Below, piece by piece: positions 8,202-18,274 of a stretch of 64,000 nucleotides of DNA (its first letter is position 1; every line of letters starts with the position of its first letter). Origin of the DNA: Rhodospirillaceae bacterium LM-1 (GTDB lineage: Bacteria; Pseudomonadota; Alphaproteobacteria; Rhodospirillales; WMHbin7). The notes under the pieces are model-generated. The model ran no database searches. It had not been told where the DNA came from and saw only the letters and a program-made list of their open reading frames with translations. Position numbers and translations under genes: made by a program. The DNA is taken from contig CACUVI010000023.1 of the NCBI GenBank assembly GCA_902725215.1, positions 248,803-312,802 of the forward strand. The letters run 5' to 3'.

Positions 8202-8450
8202 TCAAGCCAGATCGCCGATATTGGCGATGTGGACCGGATCGTGATCGGGAAAGCGGGCGACGATATCCAGCTCGCCGCCCATGCCTTCGATGACGCGACG
8301 CAAGGTCGAAACCAGCATATCGGCCCGCCGCTCGATGCGCGAGATAGTGAACCATCTCCGGTTTTTTGCCATAGGTTGCAATGCCGCATCACCTTGACGT
8401 ATGGCCTGTATATAAGACCACAAATTAATGATAGGAATTAATATTGACAT
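8202..8450 (-). pseudogene. C-terminal remnant of an XRE-type antitoxin/regulator
   Basis: The last 50 residues (ISRIERRADMLVSTLRRV, EGMGGELDIVARFPDHDP) match the second half of a common XRE antitoxin family: the recognition helix end, the ...STLRR..EAMGGEL segment and a FPD tail. The first 32 residues encoded from ATG 8450 do not resemble the missing helix-turn-helix start. I therefore read it as a 5'-truncated or rearranged gene and not as an active regulator. The upstream 100 bases are AT-rich. Confidence 0.5.
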
Positions 8451-8507
8451 ATATAACCCAATGCGATTTTATATCTCGTATGTAAACAACTATAGGAAAG
8501 CAGTGTC

Positions 8508-9272
8508 ATGTCCAGTCCTACACGTCCCCAGATCAGGGAGGCCCTGCGGACGCTCGTCGCCGACAAGCGTTACCAGGACTTCAACCATCCCGAACACGAA
8601 GCCTATGTCGCCCATGTGACAGGCCAGTTCAAACGCGTCTATCCCGGTCCCTATGTGCCGGGCAGTTCACGCTTGTATGCCAATGATCCAGAAGGCGGGC
8701 CGGAAGCCATCGTCGAGGTTCAGGCCTATTCCCAAAATCGGGACGGCAACACCGTTCAGGTTTCCGAACACACACGCTCAGCGCCGGGAACGGGCACCGG
8801 CGGAACGCTGAAAGGATCGGCGGACCTTCCGAAGATGAGCAACCCTGTCGCCAATGGAAAAAAGCGCGGCTGCGACGTTGGCTATGGTTGCGGTCATTAT
8901 GGAGCAGATCGCAAGAAGCAGGACGGCACCAAGTATCCTCACACCGGCGTCGATATTGCCGTCGAGCCAGGTGGCGCCGTTTCAAGCCCGGTCGAAGGAA
9001 CAGTGGAACGAAACAATATCGACCCCTACGGCGACGGGAAATTCAAAGGTGTTTTGATTCGCACCGCCGACGGCCATGAGGTGCGCGTTCTTTACGTCGA
9101 TCCCAGCGTAAAGAAAGGAGACAGCGTCAAGGCTGGAACGCCAATCGGCAAGGCGCAGGACTTGTCGAAGAAGCACAAGCCCAAAGGCAAGGACAAGATG
9201 ACCAATCATGTCCATGTCGATGTCAAGAAAGGCAAAGACTTCAAGGATCCAACAAAGATACTATTTCCCTGA
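8508..9272 (+). CDS. M23 (LytM-type) peptidase-domain protein without signal peptide
   Basis: The 254-residue protein has two parts. The N-terminal 100 residues contain VQAYSQNRDGNTVQVSEHTRS, a string found in many phage- or secretion-linked proteins. The C-terminal part follows the M23 zinc endopeptidase pattern: HTGVDI with H145 and D149, a glycine/valine beta core (GDSVKAGTPIGKA) and NHVHVDV with the last zinc histidine. The usual middle histidine motif (YAHL) is replaced by LYVDP, so activity is uncertain. No signal peptide or membrane helix is present. It could reach peptidoglycan by lysis or by a contact-dependent secretion system. The neighbour is a convergent secreted protein. Confidence 0.72.
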   Translation: MSSPTRPQIREALRTLVADKRYQDFNHPEHEAYVAHVTGQFKRVYPGPYVPGSSRLYANDPEGGPEAIVEVQAYSQNRDGNTVQVSEHTRSAPGTGTGGTLKGSADLPKMSNPVANGKKRGCDVGYGCGHYGADRKKQDGTKYPHTGVDIAVEPGGAVSSPVEGTVERNNIDPYGDGKFKGVLIRTADGHEVRVLYVDPSVKKGDSVKAGTPIGKAQDLSKKHKPKGKDKMTNHVHVDVKKGKDFKDPTKILFP

Positions 9273-9287
9273 TCTTTGGAATCGCGA

Positions 9288-9312
9288 GGGGGTGGGCCGT
9301 CAGTCCACCCCC
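9288..9312. terminator. Hairpin between convergent genes
   Basis: GGGGGTGG (9288-9295) pairs with CCACCCCC (9305-9312) around a nine-base loop. It lies just after the M23 gene and overlaps the 3' end of the opposing gene, so it could stop transcription in both directions. No clear T-run follows on either strand. Confidence 0.4.
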
Positions 9313-9773
9313 ACTGCAACCCATTCGATAACAATCCATCCGGTAGGAGAGGGGCGCAATGCGTAGCTAACTCTACAGAAGTCTGAGCACTTCACATTAT
9401 TGAAGGCGACTTCTTCAATTTCCACTTCGGCATAGCCTGGTTTGATCCAATAGGAATCGGCTAAGCTCTTGGGGATATCCCTCTTGTGAATAATTTTGGA
9501 GAACAAAACTCGATAGGTGATTTCTTGAGTTGAATCGCCAAGGTCTGCTTCTGGAGCTTCAACGAGTTTGCATAGCTCCGCCTTTTGCCGAGCGAAACAC
9601 GCCAGCAGAGTCTCCACCGCGCAAATGGGCGTCTTCGGATCGCCGATGCATTTGGAAGTGGCGTTGGAGGGCGTGATGACGCGAACCTGCTTGGGGTCGA
9701 ACTTTTCATCCGCCATCACGGGCCAAGCCGCACCCAGCGCCAGAAATCCAGCCAGAACGCCCAATAAGTGCAT
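9300..9773 (-). CDS. Secreted protein of unknown function
   Basis: The 157-residue product starts with a clear Sec signal peptide (LLGVLAGFLALGAAWPVMA, cleavage near residue 21), so the mature part is periplasmic or outer-membrane associated. It has six cysteines, which could form disulfides, including CIGDPKTPICAVETLLACF and CSDFCRVSYAL. I do not recognise the family. It is tail-to-tail with the M23-type gene and may be an unrelated neighbour. A role as a periplasmic inhibitor of that peptidase is possible, though nothing in the sequence proves it. Confidence 0.7.
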   Translation of the reverse strand: MHLLGVLAGFLALGAAWPVMADEKFDPKQVRVITPSNATSKCIGDPKTPICAVETLLACFARQKAELCKLVEAPEADLGDSTQEITYRVLFSKIIHKRDIPKSLADSYWIKPGYAEVEIEEVAFNNVKCSDFCRVSYALRPSPTGWIVIEWVAVGVD

Positions 9774-9877
9774 TGCCCCACATCCACGGCCAACCGCAAG
9801 TGCGCCAGATTAGAAACACTTTTCGGGCGTGGTCAAGCCTTGCGTGGTGGGGCGGGGCAAGGCTGGCCGGACATGGT

Positions 9878-10618
9878 TTAATGCCCTAATATCTGCCCCA
9901 GGAACTGCCGCGCCCGTTCGGTTTTGGGGGCGGCGAAGAATTCGGCCGGGGGCGCGGTTTCCACGATTTGGCCCTCGGCCATGAAGATCATCTGATCGGC
10001 CACCGTGCGGGCGAAACCCATCTCGTGGGTGACGCAGACCATGGTCATGCCCTCATGGGCCAATTCCACCATCACATCCAGAACTTCCTTGATCATCTCG
10101 GGGTCAAGCGCGCTGGTCGGTTCGTCGAACAGCATCACCTTGGGTTTCATGCAAAGTGCTCGGGCAATCGCCACCCGCTGCTGCTGTCCGCCTGAAAGCT
10201 GACCTGGATATTTCTGGGCCTGTTCGGGAATGCGCACGCGTTCCAGGTAATACATGGCCGTTTCGGTGGCCTCCTTCATCGGCGCGTTCTTGACCCAATT
10301 GGGGGCCAGGGTCAGGTTTTCCAGCACCGTCAGATGCGGAAACAGATTGAAGCTCTGGAAGACCATGCCGACATCCTTGCGGATGCGCTCGATCTGGCGC
10401 ACATCGCCGGTCAGTTCGATTCCGTCAACCAGGATGCGGCCTTTCTGATGTTCCTCAAGCCGGTTGATGCAGCGAATCACCGTAGATTTGCCGGAACCAG
10501 ACGGCCCGCACACCACCACCTTCTCGCCTTTGCCCACGCGCATCGACACGTCTTTCAGCACATGGAAGGCGCCGAACCATTTGTTGACGTGATCGAGTTC
10601 GATAACCGGATCGCTCAT
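9878..10618 (-). CDS. aapP: ABC transporter ATPase of the general L-amino-acid importer
   Basis: A 246-residue ABC ATPase powering polar amino-acid uptake. It has Walker [11 protein letters not shown]-loop [16 protein letters not shown], signature [15 protein letters not shown], Walker [15 protein letters not shown] and the switch VTHEMGFA. These are all typical of the GlnQ/AapP group. The start ATG at 10618 lies five bases after the stop of aapM, and the frame upstream of it is only permease sequence read out of frame. It is the last gene of the aapJQMP operon. Confidence 0.95.
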   Translation of the reverse strand: MSDPVIELDHVNKWFGAFHVLKDVSMRVGKGEKVVVCGPSGSGKSTVIRCINRLEEHQKGRILVDGIELTGDVRQIERIRKDVGMVFQSFNLFPHLTVLENLTLAPNWVKNAPMKEATETAMYYLERVRIPEQAQKYPGQLSGGQQQRVAIARALCMKPKVMLFDEPTSALDPEMIKEVLDVMVELAHEGMTMVCVTHEMGFARTVADQMIFMAEGQIVETAPPAEFFAAPKTERARQFLGQILGH

Positions 10619-10623
10619 GCGTC

Positions 10624-11772
10624 TTATCTCCGAAGGCCTGCGTTCAATCGGCGCTCCAGATACTGGCTGTAGCGCGACATGAAATAGCAGAACAGAAAAT
10701 AGATAAAGGCGGCGAAGACATAGCTTTCGACATAAAAGGCCCGCCAACTGGGATCGGCCAGCGCCGTCTTGGCGGTGGTCAAAAGATCGTAAAGCCCGAT
10801 GATGATGACCAGCGACGTGTCCTTGAAGCAACTGATGAACTGGTTGACGATGGGCGGAATCACCAGCCGCAGGGCTTGGGGCAGAATGATCAGGCGCGTC
10901 TTTTGCCAATAGCCCAGGCCCAAGGCGTCGGCGGCTTCGTACTGGCCCTTGGGCAGGGCTTGCAGCCCGCCGCGCACCGCTTCGGCCAGATAGGCGGCCG
11001 TGAACAGCATGATGCCTAGTTGGGCGCGCAGCAGTTTATCGATGGTCAGTCCCTCGGGCAGGAACAAAGGGAACATGATCGAGGCCATGAACAGCACCGA
11101 AACCAAGGGCACGCCGCGCACGGTCTCGATATAGCCGACACAGATGGCGCGGATGGCGGGCATGTCCGAGCGCCGCCCCAGGGCCAGCAGCACGGCCAGC
11201 GGAAAGGCCAGCACGATTCCCAGCGTGGCCAGGATCAGCGTCAGCGGCAGGCCGCCCCATTTATCGTTGGGCACGAAGGTAAGGCCAAGCCAGCCGCCCC
11301 ACATCAGGATGCCGCAGACCGGCAGCACCAGCCCCCAGACATAAACGATGCGCATGTTCCAAAAGCGGGAATCGCAGGAAATTGCCAGGGCGGCGATGAA
11401 CAGGGCCATGGCCAGCAGGGGCCGCCAATGTTCGTCGTAGGGGTAAAGGCCGAACAGGATGAAACGGTGCTTGACTGTTACGAAGGACCAGCAGGCGCCG
11501 CCCGCTTCGCGGCAAGCGGCGGGGTCTTCGTTCAGGAAAGTGGCTTTCAGAAGCATCCAATCCAGCAGCGGCGGCGCCGCCCAGACCAACAAGGCGACCG
11601 ACAAGACGGTCAGGATGGTGTTGGGAATGTTGCTGAACAGATTGTCGCGCGCCCAGCCCAGACCGGCAAAGGCGTTGCGCCGATGGGTGTGCAGTTCCGC
11701 CTGCGACGGCTCCTCGACATGCGAGGCGATTTCCGAGGCGGTCTTGGGATTGTGGCTGGATTGGTCGCTCAT
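10624..11772 (-). CDS. aapM: General L-amino-acid ABC permease AapM
   Basis: A 382-residue inner-membrane permease. The first 40 residues are polar and cytoplasmic. Several membrane helices follow, and then the His/Glu/Gln/Arg-type permease core with the EAA-like loop [20 protein letters not shown] that contacts the ATPase. The long insert between the first helix and the core (residues about 75-115, with two Cys) is typical of AapM/BztC as compared with short permeases. Its start overlaps the end of aapQ (ATGA), indicating coupling. It pairs with AapQ to form the channel. Confidence 0.93.
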   Translation of the reverse strand: MSDQSSHNPKTASEIASHVEEPSQAELHTHRRNAFAGLGWARDNLFSNIPNTILTVLSVALLVWAAPPLLDWMLLKATFLNEDPAACREAGGACWSFVTVKHRFILFGLYPYDEHWRPLLAMALFIAALAISCDSRFWNMRIVYVWGLVLPVCGILMWGGWLGLTFVPNDKWGGLPLTLILATLGIVLAFPLAVLLALGRRSDMPAIRAICVGYIETVRGVPLVSVLFMASIMFPLFLPEGLTIDKLLRAQLGIMLFTAAYLAEAVRGGLQALPKGQYEAADALGLGYWQKTRLIILPQALRLVIPPIVNQFISCFKDTSLVIIIGLYDLLTTAKTALADPSWRAFYVESYVFAAFIYFLFCYFMSRYSQYLERRLNAGLRR

Positions 11773-12938
11773 CTGCCCACCAGCGCCGTTTTCTTGTCGT
11801 ACCAGTTCATGAAGGCCGAGATGGCCAGCGAGACGATCAGATAAACCGCCATCAGGATGGCCACGCCCTCGATGGCTTGGCCGGTCTGGTTGATGGTGGT
11901 GTTGGAAACGCTAACCAGATCGGGATAGCCGATGGCCACCGCCAGCGAGGAATTCTTGGTGAGATTCAAATACTGGCTGGTCAGTGGCGGAATGATGACG
12001 CGCAAGGCTTGGGGCATTACAACCAAGCGCAGGACTTGGCCGCGCTTCAGGCCCAGCGCCAACGCGGCCTCGGTCTGGCCGGGGGCCACGGCAAGAATGC
12101 CCGAGCGCACGATCTCGGCGATGAAGGACGCGGTGTACAGCGTCAGTCCGGTCAAAAGGGCCACGAATTCCGGGCTGACCGAATGGCCGCCCGAGAAATC
12201 GAACCCGTCAAGCTGGGGCCTGTCGAAAGCGGTGGGCGCGCCGATCAGCAGCCAGCACAGCAACGGCAGGGCTAGGGTCAGAGCCAGACCGATCCTGATC
12301 GATGGGAAAGTCTGTCCGGTGGCGGCTTGGCGCAATCTGGCCCAGCGCGACAGCAGGAAGGCCAGGATCACGCCCAACGCCAGCGCCGCCAGCACCAGCC
12401 ATTCCAATCCGCTCCAGTCCGGGGTGGGGAATTTGAGGCCGCGGTTGGACAGGAAAACGCCCTCGATCGGCTTGAAGGCGTCGCCGGGTTCGGGCAGGCC
12501 CTCGGTAATCAGAGCGTACCAGAACAAAAGCTGCAACAGCACCGGGATGTTGCGCATGGTTTCGACATAGACTGTGGCAAGCCTGGATACCAGCCAGTTG
12601 CCGGAAAGTCTGGCGACGCCGACGATGGTGCCGATCAGGGTGGACAAGATCACGCCCAGCACGGCGACGACGATGGTATTCAAAAGCCCGACCAGGATGG
12701 CTTTGGCATAGCTGTCGGCGGGATCGAAGGCGATGGGGCTTTCGCCGATGGCGAAGCCCGCCTCGCGGACCAGGAAACCGAAACCGGTGGCGATGTTGCG
12801 CGCCGCCAGATTGGCCAGAGTGTTCGAGATCAGATACCAGCCAGCCAGCACCACAAGACCGACCACCGCCACCTGATACAGGATGGCCCGATTGGCCCGG
12901 TCGTTCCACCAAGGCGTTTTGGGGGCGGGCTGACTCAT
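11769..12938 (-). CDS. aapQ: General L-amino-acid ABC permease AapQ
   Basis: A 389-residue permease with about eight hydrophobic segments. It has a large periplasmic insert between the first and second halves (about residues 85-130), a usual feature of AapQ/BztB. The conserved cytoplasmic loop APGQTEAALALGLKRGQVLRLVVMPQALR is the docking helix for AapP. A partner-permease overlap follows at its 3' end. It is separated from aapJ by 55 bases holding a strong hairpin, so it should be made in smaller amounts than the binding protein. Confidence 0.93.
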   Translation of the reverse strand: MSQPAPKTPWWNDRANRAILYQVAVVGLVVLAGWYLISNTLANLAARNIATGFGFLVREAGFAIGESPIAFDPADSYAKAILVGLLNTIVVAVLGVILSTLIGTIVGVARLSGNWLVSRLATVYVETMRNIPVLLQLLFWYALITEGLPEPGDAFKPIEGVFLSNRGLKFPTPDWSGLEWLVLAALALGVILAFLLSRWARLRQAATGQTFPSIRIGLALTLALPLLCWLLIGAPTAFDRPQLDGFDFSGGHSVSPEFVALLTGLTLYTASFIAEIVRSGILAVAPGQTEAALALGLKRGQVLRLVVMPQALRVIIPPLTSQYLNLTKNSSLAVAIGYPDLVSVSNTTINQTGQAIEGVAILMAVYLIVSLAISAFMNWYDKKTALVGR

Positions 12939-12960
12939 GATCCCGTCGCTTCAAAGAAAG

Positions 12961-12986
12961 CCGCCGCCCGGTTGGCCGGGCGGCGG
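12961..12986 (-). terminator. Strong intercistronic hairpin between aapJ and aapQ
   Basis: An 11-bp perfect GC stem (12961-12971 with 12976-12986) closes a four-base loop. On the transcribed minus strand it is followed by the T-rich string CTTTCTTTG. Such hairpins after binding-protein genes act as partial terminators or 3' stabilisers, which lets AapJ be produced in excess over the permeases. Confidence 0.72.
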
Positions 12987-12993
12987 TTGTTGG

Positions 12994-14022
12994 TTAGCGG
13001 ACGGGCGGCGCGTACATCAATCCGCCTTGGTTCCACAGCGCATTCAAGCCGCGGGGCAGTTTCAGCTTGGAATTGGCGCCCACATTGCGATCGAAACTTT
13101 CGCCGTAATTGCCGACTTGTTTGACGATCTGATAGGCCCAGTCCTCATTGACGCCCAAGGCCTTGCCCAGGCCTGGGGTTTCACCCAAAAGACGCTTGAT
13201 GGTGGGATCGGACCCGCCCTTCAGGCTGTCGATATTGGCGCTGGTGACACCCTTTTCTTCGGCTTCCATCATGGCGTAGACCGACCATTTGACCAGATCA
13301 AACCACTGATCGTCGCCATGGCGCACGGCGGGCGCGAACGGCTCTTTCGAGATCAGTTCAGGCAGCAGGATATAGTCTTCCGGCTTGGGCGCCTGGGCCG
13401 AACGGATCGAGGCCAATTGCGACGAATCCGACGTGATGGCGTCGCAACGGCCAGCGAAGAAGGCCGCCGCCAGCTCGTCTTGCTTCTCGATGACCACCGG
13501 CTTGAAGTTCATCTTGTTGGCGCGGAAATAGTCGGTGAGGTTGAGTTCGGTGGTGGTGCCGGGCAGCACGCAGATGGTGGCTCCCTTCAGATCCTTGGCG
13601 CTTTTCACCTTGGCCAGCTTCTTTGAAATCAGGAAGCCCTGGCCGTCATAGAAGTTGAAGGGACCGAAATTCATGCCCAGCTCGGTGTCGCGCTGGCTGG
13701 TCACGGTGGTGTTGCGCGACAGCATGTCGATTTCGCCCGATTGCAGGGCCGTGAAGCGTTGCTGGGTGGTCAGCGGCACATATTTGACCTTCTTGGCGTC
13801 GCCGAACATGGCCGAGGCCACGGCTCGGCAGACATCGACATCCAGGCCGGCCCATTCGCCCTTGTCGTCGGGGGCGCCAAAGCCAGCAAGTCCCGTATGA
13901 ACGCCGCAATTCAAGCTGCCGCGCGCCTTGACGGCGTCGAAGGTTGTCCCGGCAAAGGCCGGAGCGGCCAAGCCCACGCTGGTGACGGCGGCGAGGATGG
14001 CCCATAGCGATAAGCGTTTCAT
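12994..14022 (-). CDS. aapJ: Periplasmic L-amino-acid-binding protein
   Basis: A 342-residue substrate-binding protein of the AapJ/BztA group. It has a signal peptide (LSLWAILAAVTSVGLAAPAFA, cleavage near residue 24), then a type II periplasmic fold beginning with VKARGSLNCGVHTG. The ligand-binding elements are VDVCRAVASAMFGD, the RNTTVTSQRD loop and DAITSDSSQLASIR. It captures a range of L-amino acids and delivers them to AapQM. As first gene of the operon it defines the promoter region at 14023-14320, shared back-to-back with the chemoreceptor gene. Confidence 0.95.
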   Translation of the reverse strand: MKRLSLWAILAAVTSVGLAAPAFAGTTFDAVKARGSLNCGVHTGLAGFGAPDDKGEWAGLDVDVCRAVASAMFGDAKKVKYVPLTTQQRFTALQSGEIDMLSRNTTVTSQRDTELGMNFGPFNFYDGQGFLISKKLAKVKSAKDLKGATICVLPGTTTELNLTDYFRANKMNFKPVVIEKQDELAAAFFAGRCDAITSDSSQLASIRSAQAPKPEDYILLPELISKEPFAPAVRHGDDQWFDLVKWSVYAMMEAEEKGVTSANIDSLKGGSDPTIKRLLGETPGLGKALGVNEDWAYQIVKQVGNYGESFDRNVGANSKLKLPRGLNALWNQGGLMYAPPVR

Positions 14023-14067
14023 GTGATATCTCCCGGTTTCTTATTGATGTCGAGGACATGTTCAGCT

Positions 14068-14092
14068 GGGGCCTTGAGCGAAGCAAGGCCCC
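14068..14092. promoter_or_regulatory. Hairpin in the aapJ leader region
   Basis: GGGGCCTTG (14068-14076) pairs perfectly with CAAGGCCCC (14084-14092). It lies 46-70 bases before aapJ on the minus strand, without a T-run. It may be a leader structure or a barrier between the divergent units. Apart from this, the 298-base spacer 14023-14320 shows AT-rich stretches near 14160-14240 but no gene. Confidence 0.35.
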
Positions 14093-14320
14093 GGTAAGTT
14101 ATCGGGTGTTGTTCTAGAATTTAGGCGATGACAGTCTTTCCGCCAAGCCCCTAACTCCATTATGAATATTACGTAAAACTTATAAACGCGATGGGTTCAT
14201 TATTTTAGTGCAGGGGAACAATTTTTCTGCACAATTCAAAACCAAGGATAAACCGTTTCCTGAAACGCGGTCGCCAAAGAGCCGCTGGGGGTAAGTTCGC
14301 TTGATGGGAGATCTTCCGCC

Positions 14321-16336
14321 ATGACTATCAAACAGACCTTTTCCTTGGTCTTTGGTCTTTTGTTTGTCTTGATGGCAGGGGTTGGCGTTCTGACCGCCAC
14401 CTTGTTTTTGACGCAGACCGAGCACATCCATGAGATGGTGCACTCTGCCGACGAAGTGACGGGCAAGGATTTGCCTTTGGTCAAGACCATCAAAGATATC
14501 AAGATGGATGCTGCCCAAGTGTCGCTCTGGCTGACGGATATTTCGGCCACCCGGGGACAAGATGGGCTGGACGACGGGTACAAGGAAGCCGAGGCCGCCG
14601 CCCAGAGCTTCGAGAAAAACGTTGCCGCAGCCAAGACCCTGGCCAAGGAATTGGGGCTGACGGGCATTGTATCCTCGCTCGATCAGGTGAAGGCGGATTT
14701 CCAGCCTTTTTATGATTTTGGCAAGAAAATGGCTGCTGCTTACATCGAAAAGGGGCCGCCCGGCGGCAACAAAATGATGGAGGATTTCGACAGCGTGGCG
14801 GAGAAACTGAGCGGCAGCCTGGACAAGCTGATCGAGGAAGTCGACGCCAATACCGAAAAGGCCTCCAAGGATTTGCAGGAAGCCGGCGAGACGCTGGCCA
14901 GTTCCGCCAACACCATGGCGATCAGCATGGGACTGGCGGGCGGCGTGGTCGTGATTGTCCTGGTTTTTGCCCTGGTTCTTCTGAACAAGCGCCTACTGGG
15001 TCCGATGCTCGATTTGACGGAAGTTATGGGAAAGATGGCCGACGGCAATCTTGAACTGACCGTTCCATGCGTCGGGCGCAGCGACGAAACTGGGAAAATG
15101 GCCAGCGCGGTTGAAACCTTCAGGATTAGCGGCCAGAAACTGCGCCAGGTGCAAGCGGCGTCCGAGGCGGAATCGCGGCGCAACCAGCGCAAGCTGCAAA
15201 GCCAGTTGCTGGCCCTGAACCACGCCCTGGAAGAAGAAGTGGGCAAGACGGTCGAAGTGGTGCTGGGGGCTGCGCAATCCATGCGCGGTTCCGCCGACAA
15301 TATGAGCAGCGCCATCGATGCGGTGCAGCGCCAGTCTGAAACGGCGGCCGCCGCGTCGGAACAGGCTACCGGCAGCGTGAATGCCGTGGCGGCGGCGGCG
15401 GAAGAGCTGTCCAGTTCGGTCCAAGAGATCAGCCGTCAGGTCAGCCAATCGACCAACATCGCCCATTCGGCCGAAGAGGAAGCGTCGCGCGCCACCGGCA
15501 TGGTGCAAAGCCTTGCCAAGTCGGCGGAAAGCGTTGGCGAGGTCGTGCATCTGATCAACGACATCGCCTCGCAGACCAATCTGTTGGCCTTGAACGCCAC
15601 CATCGAAGCGGCCAGGGCGGGTGATGCGGGCAAGGGATTCGCCGTGGTCGCCAACGAGGTGAAAAGCCTCGCCAACCAAACTGCCAAGGCCACCGACGAG
15701 ATTTCCGGTCAAATCTCGGCCATCCAACAGGCGACCCAGGATGCGGTGTCGGCCATCGAGGGTATCGCCAAAACGATCAGCCAGATGAACGCCATTGCGG
15801 CGGGCATCGCGTCGGCGGTGGAAGAGCAAAGCGCAGCGACGCAGGAAATCGCCCGCTCGGCATCTCAGGCGGCGGAAGGAACGCGCGAGTCCTCGACCAA
15901 CATTTCCGAAGTCTCGCGTTCCAGCGTCGAAACCAGCGAAATTGCCGGTTTGCTGAAATCCTCGGCTGTCCAGGTCAATGACCGCATTGTCGGCATGCAA
16001 GAATCCATGGTCGAAATCATGCGTTCCAGTTCCGAGGACAACAAGCGCCTGAACGAACGCCACACGATCAACCTGCCCGCCACGGTACAGCTCGATGGCC
16101 GCGAGATCAGTTGCCTGCTGCACGACGTCTCGCTTTCCGGGGCCGGGGTGTTGGACCGGGCGCTGGAGGGAGGCAAGCGCGGTGCCGCGCTCTCGCTCAA
16201 GCTGGCCGGTCTCGGCGAGTTCTCAGGGCAAATCATGGCCTTGACGCCAAGTTCGACCCATATCAGTCTGGAGATCGAGGATGCCAGCGTTTCCAAGGTC
16301 GAGCAATTCATTCAAAGCCGCAGAAAGGTCGCCTAA
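14321..16336 (+). CDS. Methyl-accepting chemotaxis protein with C-terminal PilZ domain
   Basis: A 671-residue chemoreceptor. TM1 is at about residues 7-28, a helical periplasmic sensor region (four-helix-bundle type) at about 30-195, and TM2 at about 199-223. A HAMP domain follows, then a long coiled coil whose hairpin tip carries [20 protein letters not shown] and [18 protein letters not shown]. After the coiled coil comes a PilZ domain: RLNER at 576-580 gives the RxxxR motif and DVSLSG at 602-607 the D/NxSxxG motif, both used for cyclic-di-GMP binding. The receptor should therefore read an external cue and c-di-GMP together. It opens a five-gene signalling locus. Confidence 0.9.
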   Translation: MTIKQTFSLVFGLLFVLMAGVGVLTATLFLTQTEHIHEMVHSADEVTGKDLPLVKTIKDIKMDAAQVSLWLTDISATRGQDGLDDGYKEAEAAAQSFEKNVAAAKTLAKELGLTGIVSSLDQVKADFQPFYDFGKKMAAAYIEKGPPGGNKMMEDFDSVAEKLSGSLDKLIEEVDANTEKASKDLQEAGETLASSANTMAISMGLAGGVVVIVLVFALVLLNKRLLGPMLDLTEVMGKMADGNLELTVPCVGRSDETGKMASAVETFRISGQKLRQVQAASEAESRRNQRKLQSQLLALNHALEEEVGKTVEVVLGAAQSMRGSADNMSSAIDAVQRQSETAAAASEQATGSVNAVAAAAEELSSSVQEISRQVSQSTNIAHSAEEEASRATGMVQSLAKSAESVGEVVHLINDIASQTNLLALNATIEAARAGDAGKGFAVVANEVKSLANQTAKATDEISGQISAIQQATQDAVSAIEGIAKTISQMNAIAAGIASAVEEQSAATQEIARSASQAAEGTRESSTNISEVSRSSVETSEIAGLLKSSAVQVNDRIVGMQESMVEIMRSSSEDNKRLNERHTINLPATVQLDGREISCLLHDVSLSGAGVLDRALEGGKRGAALSLKLAGLGEFSGQIMALTPSSTHISLEIEDASVSKVEQFIQSRRKVA

Positions 16337-16366
16337 CATGCCGCTGTTCAATTTGGGGGATCTATC

Positions 16367-16666
16367 GTGAAATACGAAATCAAGGAAGATGGCGGGCGAA
16401 GCGTTTTGGTGTTGCGCGAACAGATGACCTATGCCGACAGGCAGGCCTTCGACGGCCTCGTGCCGGGCTTGGTCAAGCAGGGAAGAGCGATCGTCATCGA
16501 CATGGCCGGTCTTGAATACATGGACTCGGCCGGTCTTGGCATGTTGCTGACCTTGCGCGATCAGGCCGACAAGGCCCGCGTGAAGGTCAGCATCCGCTCG
16601 GCCCAGGGCGATGTGAAGGAACTATTGCGCCTGTCTTGTTTCGACACGCTCTTCGCCTTCGAATAG
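16367..16666 (+). CDS. STAS-domain anti-sigma-factor antagonist-like protein
   Basis: A 99-residue single STAS domain. The conserved [20 protein letters not shown] carries Ser54 in the DSAG position that is phosphorylated in SpoIIAA/RsbV proteins. The start is GTG at 16367 with GGGGGA upstream. Placed between two PilZ-tailed chemoreceptors and ahead of a kinase-like and a phosphatase-like gene, it is the natural switch protein of the module: phosphorylated by the HATPase protein at 18313 and dephosphorylated by the PP2C protein at 19254. Its final target (sigma factor, receptor or cyclase) is not encoded nearby. Confidence 0.88.
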   Translation: MKYEIKEDGGRSVLVLREQMTYADRQAFDGLVPGLVKQGRAIVIDMAGLEYMDSAGLGMLLTLRDQADKARVKVSIRSAQGDVKELLRLSCFDTLFAFE

Positions 16667-16667
16667 G

Positions 16668-18242
16668 TTGCGCGCATGGGGGGGGAAATTGCCGGGGCTG
16701 ATCAAGGTCTTTTCCAGGGGGATTGGACTGAAGATTCTGCTGTCCTTCCTGCCGCCAGTGGCGGTGGCCTGGGCGTTCTTTCTGCTCTATCTCTACATGG
16801 TCGAGCAGTACAGCCCCCACCTGTTTCTGCCTGCCATGGCCCTTGGCTTGGCTGGCATCGTCGTTGGCAGCGCTATCGTTCTGGCCCTGGTCGTTACTAC
16901 CGTGCCCGCCATCCGCCGCTTGATCGACATCACCAATCATCTGGCGGAAGGCAGCCTTTCCGCCGATATTCCCTTTCAGTCGCGAAAGGATGAAATCGGC
17001 GAACTGGCCCGTTCGCTGAACGTCTTCAAGGACAATGCGCGTCGTCTGCGCCTGCTGCAGGTCAAGGAAGAGGCGGAGGGTCGGCGCAATCAACGCAAGC
17101 TGCAAAGCCAATGGCTGGCCCTCAATCACGCCTTGGAGGCGGAAATTTCCGCTTCGGTGAAGGGTGTTCTTGAAACGGCGCAGGAGATGATCGGCAGCAC
17201 TCAGGCCGTCAACCAATCGGTGACCACCGTTGAAGCCTGCGCCCATGAGGCAAAGGACGCTTGCGAACAGGCGCGCCGCAATGTGGAAGGCCTATCTGGC
17301 GCGGTTGGGGAACTAAGCGGCTCCGTGTGCGAAATCCGCGAGCAGGCGGGCCATTCGACAGCCATCGCCCACAGGGCTGAGGAAGAAGCGGGGCGGGCGG
17401 GACATTTGGTTGAGAATTTGGCGGGAGCGGCACAAAGCGTTGGCGAGGTGGTGGACCTGATCAGCAGCATCGCCGCACAAACCAATCTGCTGGCGCTGAA
17501 CGCCACTATCGAGGCCGCGCGGGCGGGCGAGGCGGGCAAGGGATTTGCCGTAGTGGCGGGAGAAGTGAAGTCGCTTGCCAACCAGACGGCCAAGGCGACC
17601 GAGGACATCTCGCTTCAGGTTGGGCGGATTCAGCAAGCCACCCAGGAAGCCGTGGCGGCGATTGGCGGCATCGGCCAGATCATCGGCGAGGTTAGTGCGA
17701 TTGCGGGCAATATTGCCGCCGCAGTCGGTCGCCAGGAAGCGGCCAGCCGCGAGATTGCCGACAGTTCAAAGGAAACCGCCGAGGGCACGCATGCCGTTTT
17801 CGACAATATCGCAAGGGCTGCCGATTACTCGCGGGATGCTGGGGCGCTTGCCGCCAGCGTCAGCGAAGCCCTGGGCAACGTCAATTCACGCCTTGTTTCG
17901 ATGAATGGCAGCTTTCAGGAAATCATGCGATCCGGATCAGGAGAAAACCGCCGCATGAACGAACGTCATACGGTGAATGTCGCAGCCCAGGTCGGCAATA
18001 GCGAGGTGCGCAAGCCTTGCCTTCTTCACGAGATATCGCTTTCTGGGGCGGCGGTTCTTGATCGGGCGATAGAAAATGCGTGTCCTTCGATGGCAATCCG
18101 TTTAGAATTGCCGGGACTTCCGCCCTTGCAAGGCGTCGTGGTGGCCGTAACGGCGCAGGGCGTGCATGTCGGTCTGGAAATCGGCGATGACGAACTGCCG
18201 CTTCTGGAGCGCTTCGTCCAAAAGTTCAAACCGGCCGCATAA
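16668..18242 (+). CDS. Second methyl-accepting chemotaxis protein with C-terminal PilZ domain
   Basis: A 524-residue paralogue of the receptor at 14321. It has two membrane helices close together (about residues 20-44 and 52-78) and almost no periplasmic domain, so it should sense from the membrane or cytoplasm. HAMP, a coiled coil with [20 protein letters not shown], and a PilZ end with RMNER (429-433) and EISLSG follow. The first motif matches RxxxR; the second has Glu for Asp. The only in-frame start before the first helix is TTG at 16668. A better-placed ATG at 16676 is out of frame by one base across an eight-G run. Confidence 0.88.
   Translation: MRAWGGKLPGLIKVFSRGIGLKILLSFLPPVAVAWAFFLLYLYMVEQYSPHLFLPAMALGLAGIVVGSAIVLALVVTTVPAIRRLIDITNHLAEGSLSADIPFQSRKDEIGELARSLNVFKDNARRLRLLQVKEEAEGRRNQRKLQSQWLALNHALEAEISASVKGVLETAQEMIGSTQAVNQSVTTVEACAHEAKDACEQARRNVEGLSGAVGELSGSVCEIREQAGHSTAIAHRAEEEAGRAGHLVENLAGAAQSVGEVVDLISSIAAQTNLLALNATIEAARAGEAGKGFAVVAGEVKSLANQTAKATEDISLQVGRIQQATQEAVAAIGGIGQIIGEVSAIAGNIAAAVGRQEAASREIADSSKETAEGTHAVFDNIARAADYSRDAGALAASVSEALGNVNSRLVSMNGSFQEIMRSGSGENRRMNERHTVNVAAQVGNSEVRKPCLLHEISLSGAAVLDRAIENACPSMAIRLELPGLPPLQGVVVAVTAQGVHVGLEIGDDELPLLERFVQKFKPAA
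16678..16685 (+). repeat. Eight-G homopolymer at the start of the second PilZ receptor
   Basis: The run begins with the G of an ATG (16676-16678). With seven G this ATG would open the receptor frame as [11 protein letters not shown]; with eight G it does not, and only a TTG without a clear ribosome-binding site remains. Runs of this kind slip during replication, so it could vary translation, or it may be a base-calling error. Confidence 0.55.
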
Positions 18243-18274
18243 GACAGCGGGTCGGGATAAACAGGAGGTACGTA

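Noticed and set aside
14993..16123. 376-codon minus-strand frame over the first chemoreceptor
   Set aside because: Arg/His/Gly-rich shadow of the coiled-coil codons.
16676..16993. Separate gene starting at ATG 16676 in the next frame
   Set aside because: Its product is Gly/Arg/Trp-rich shadow sequence; the real frame is the PilZ receptor.
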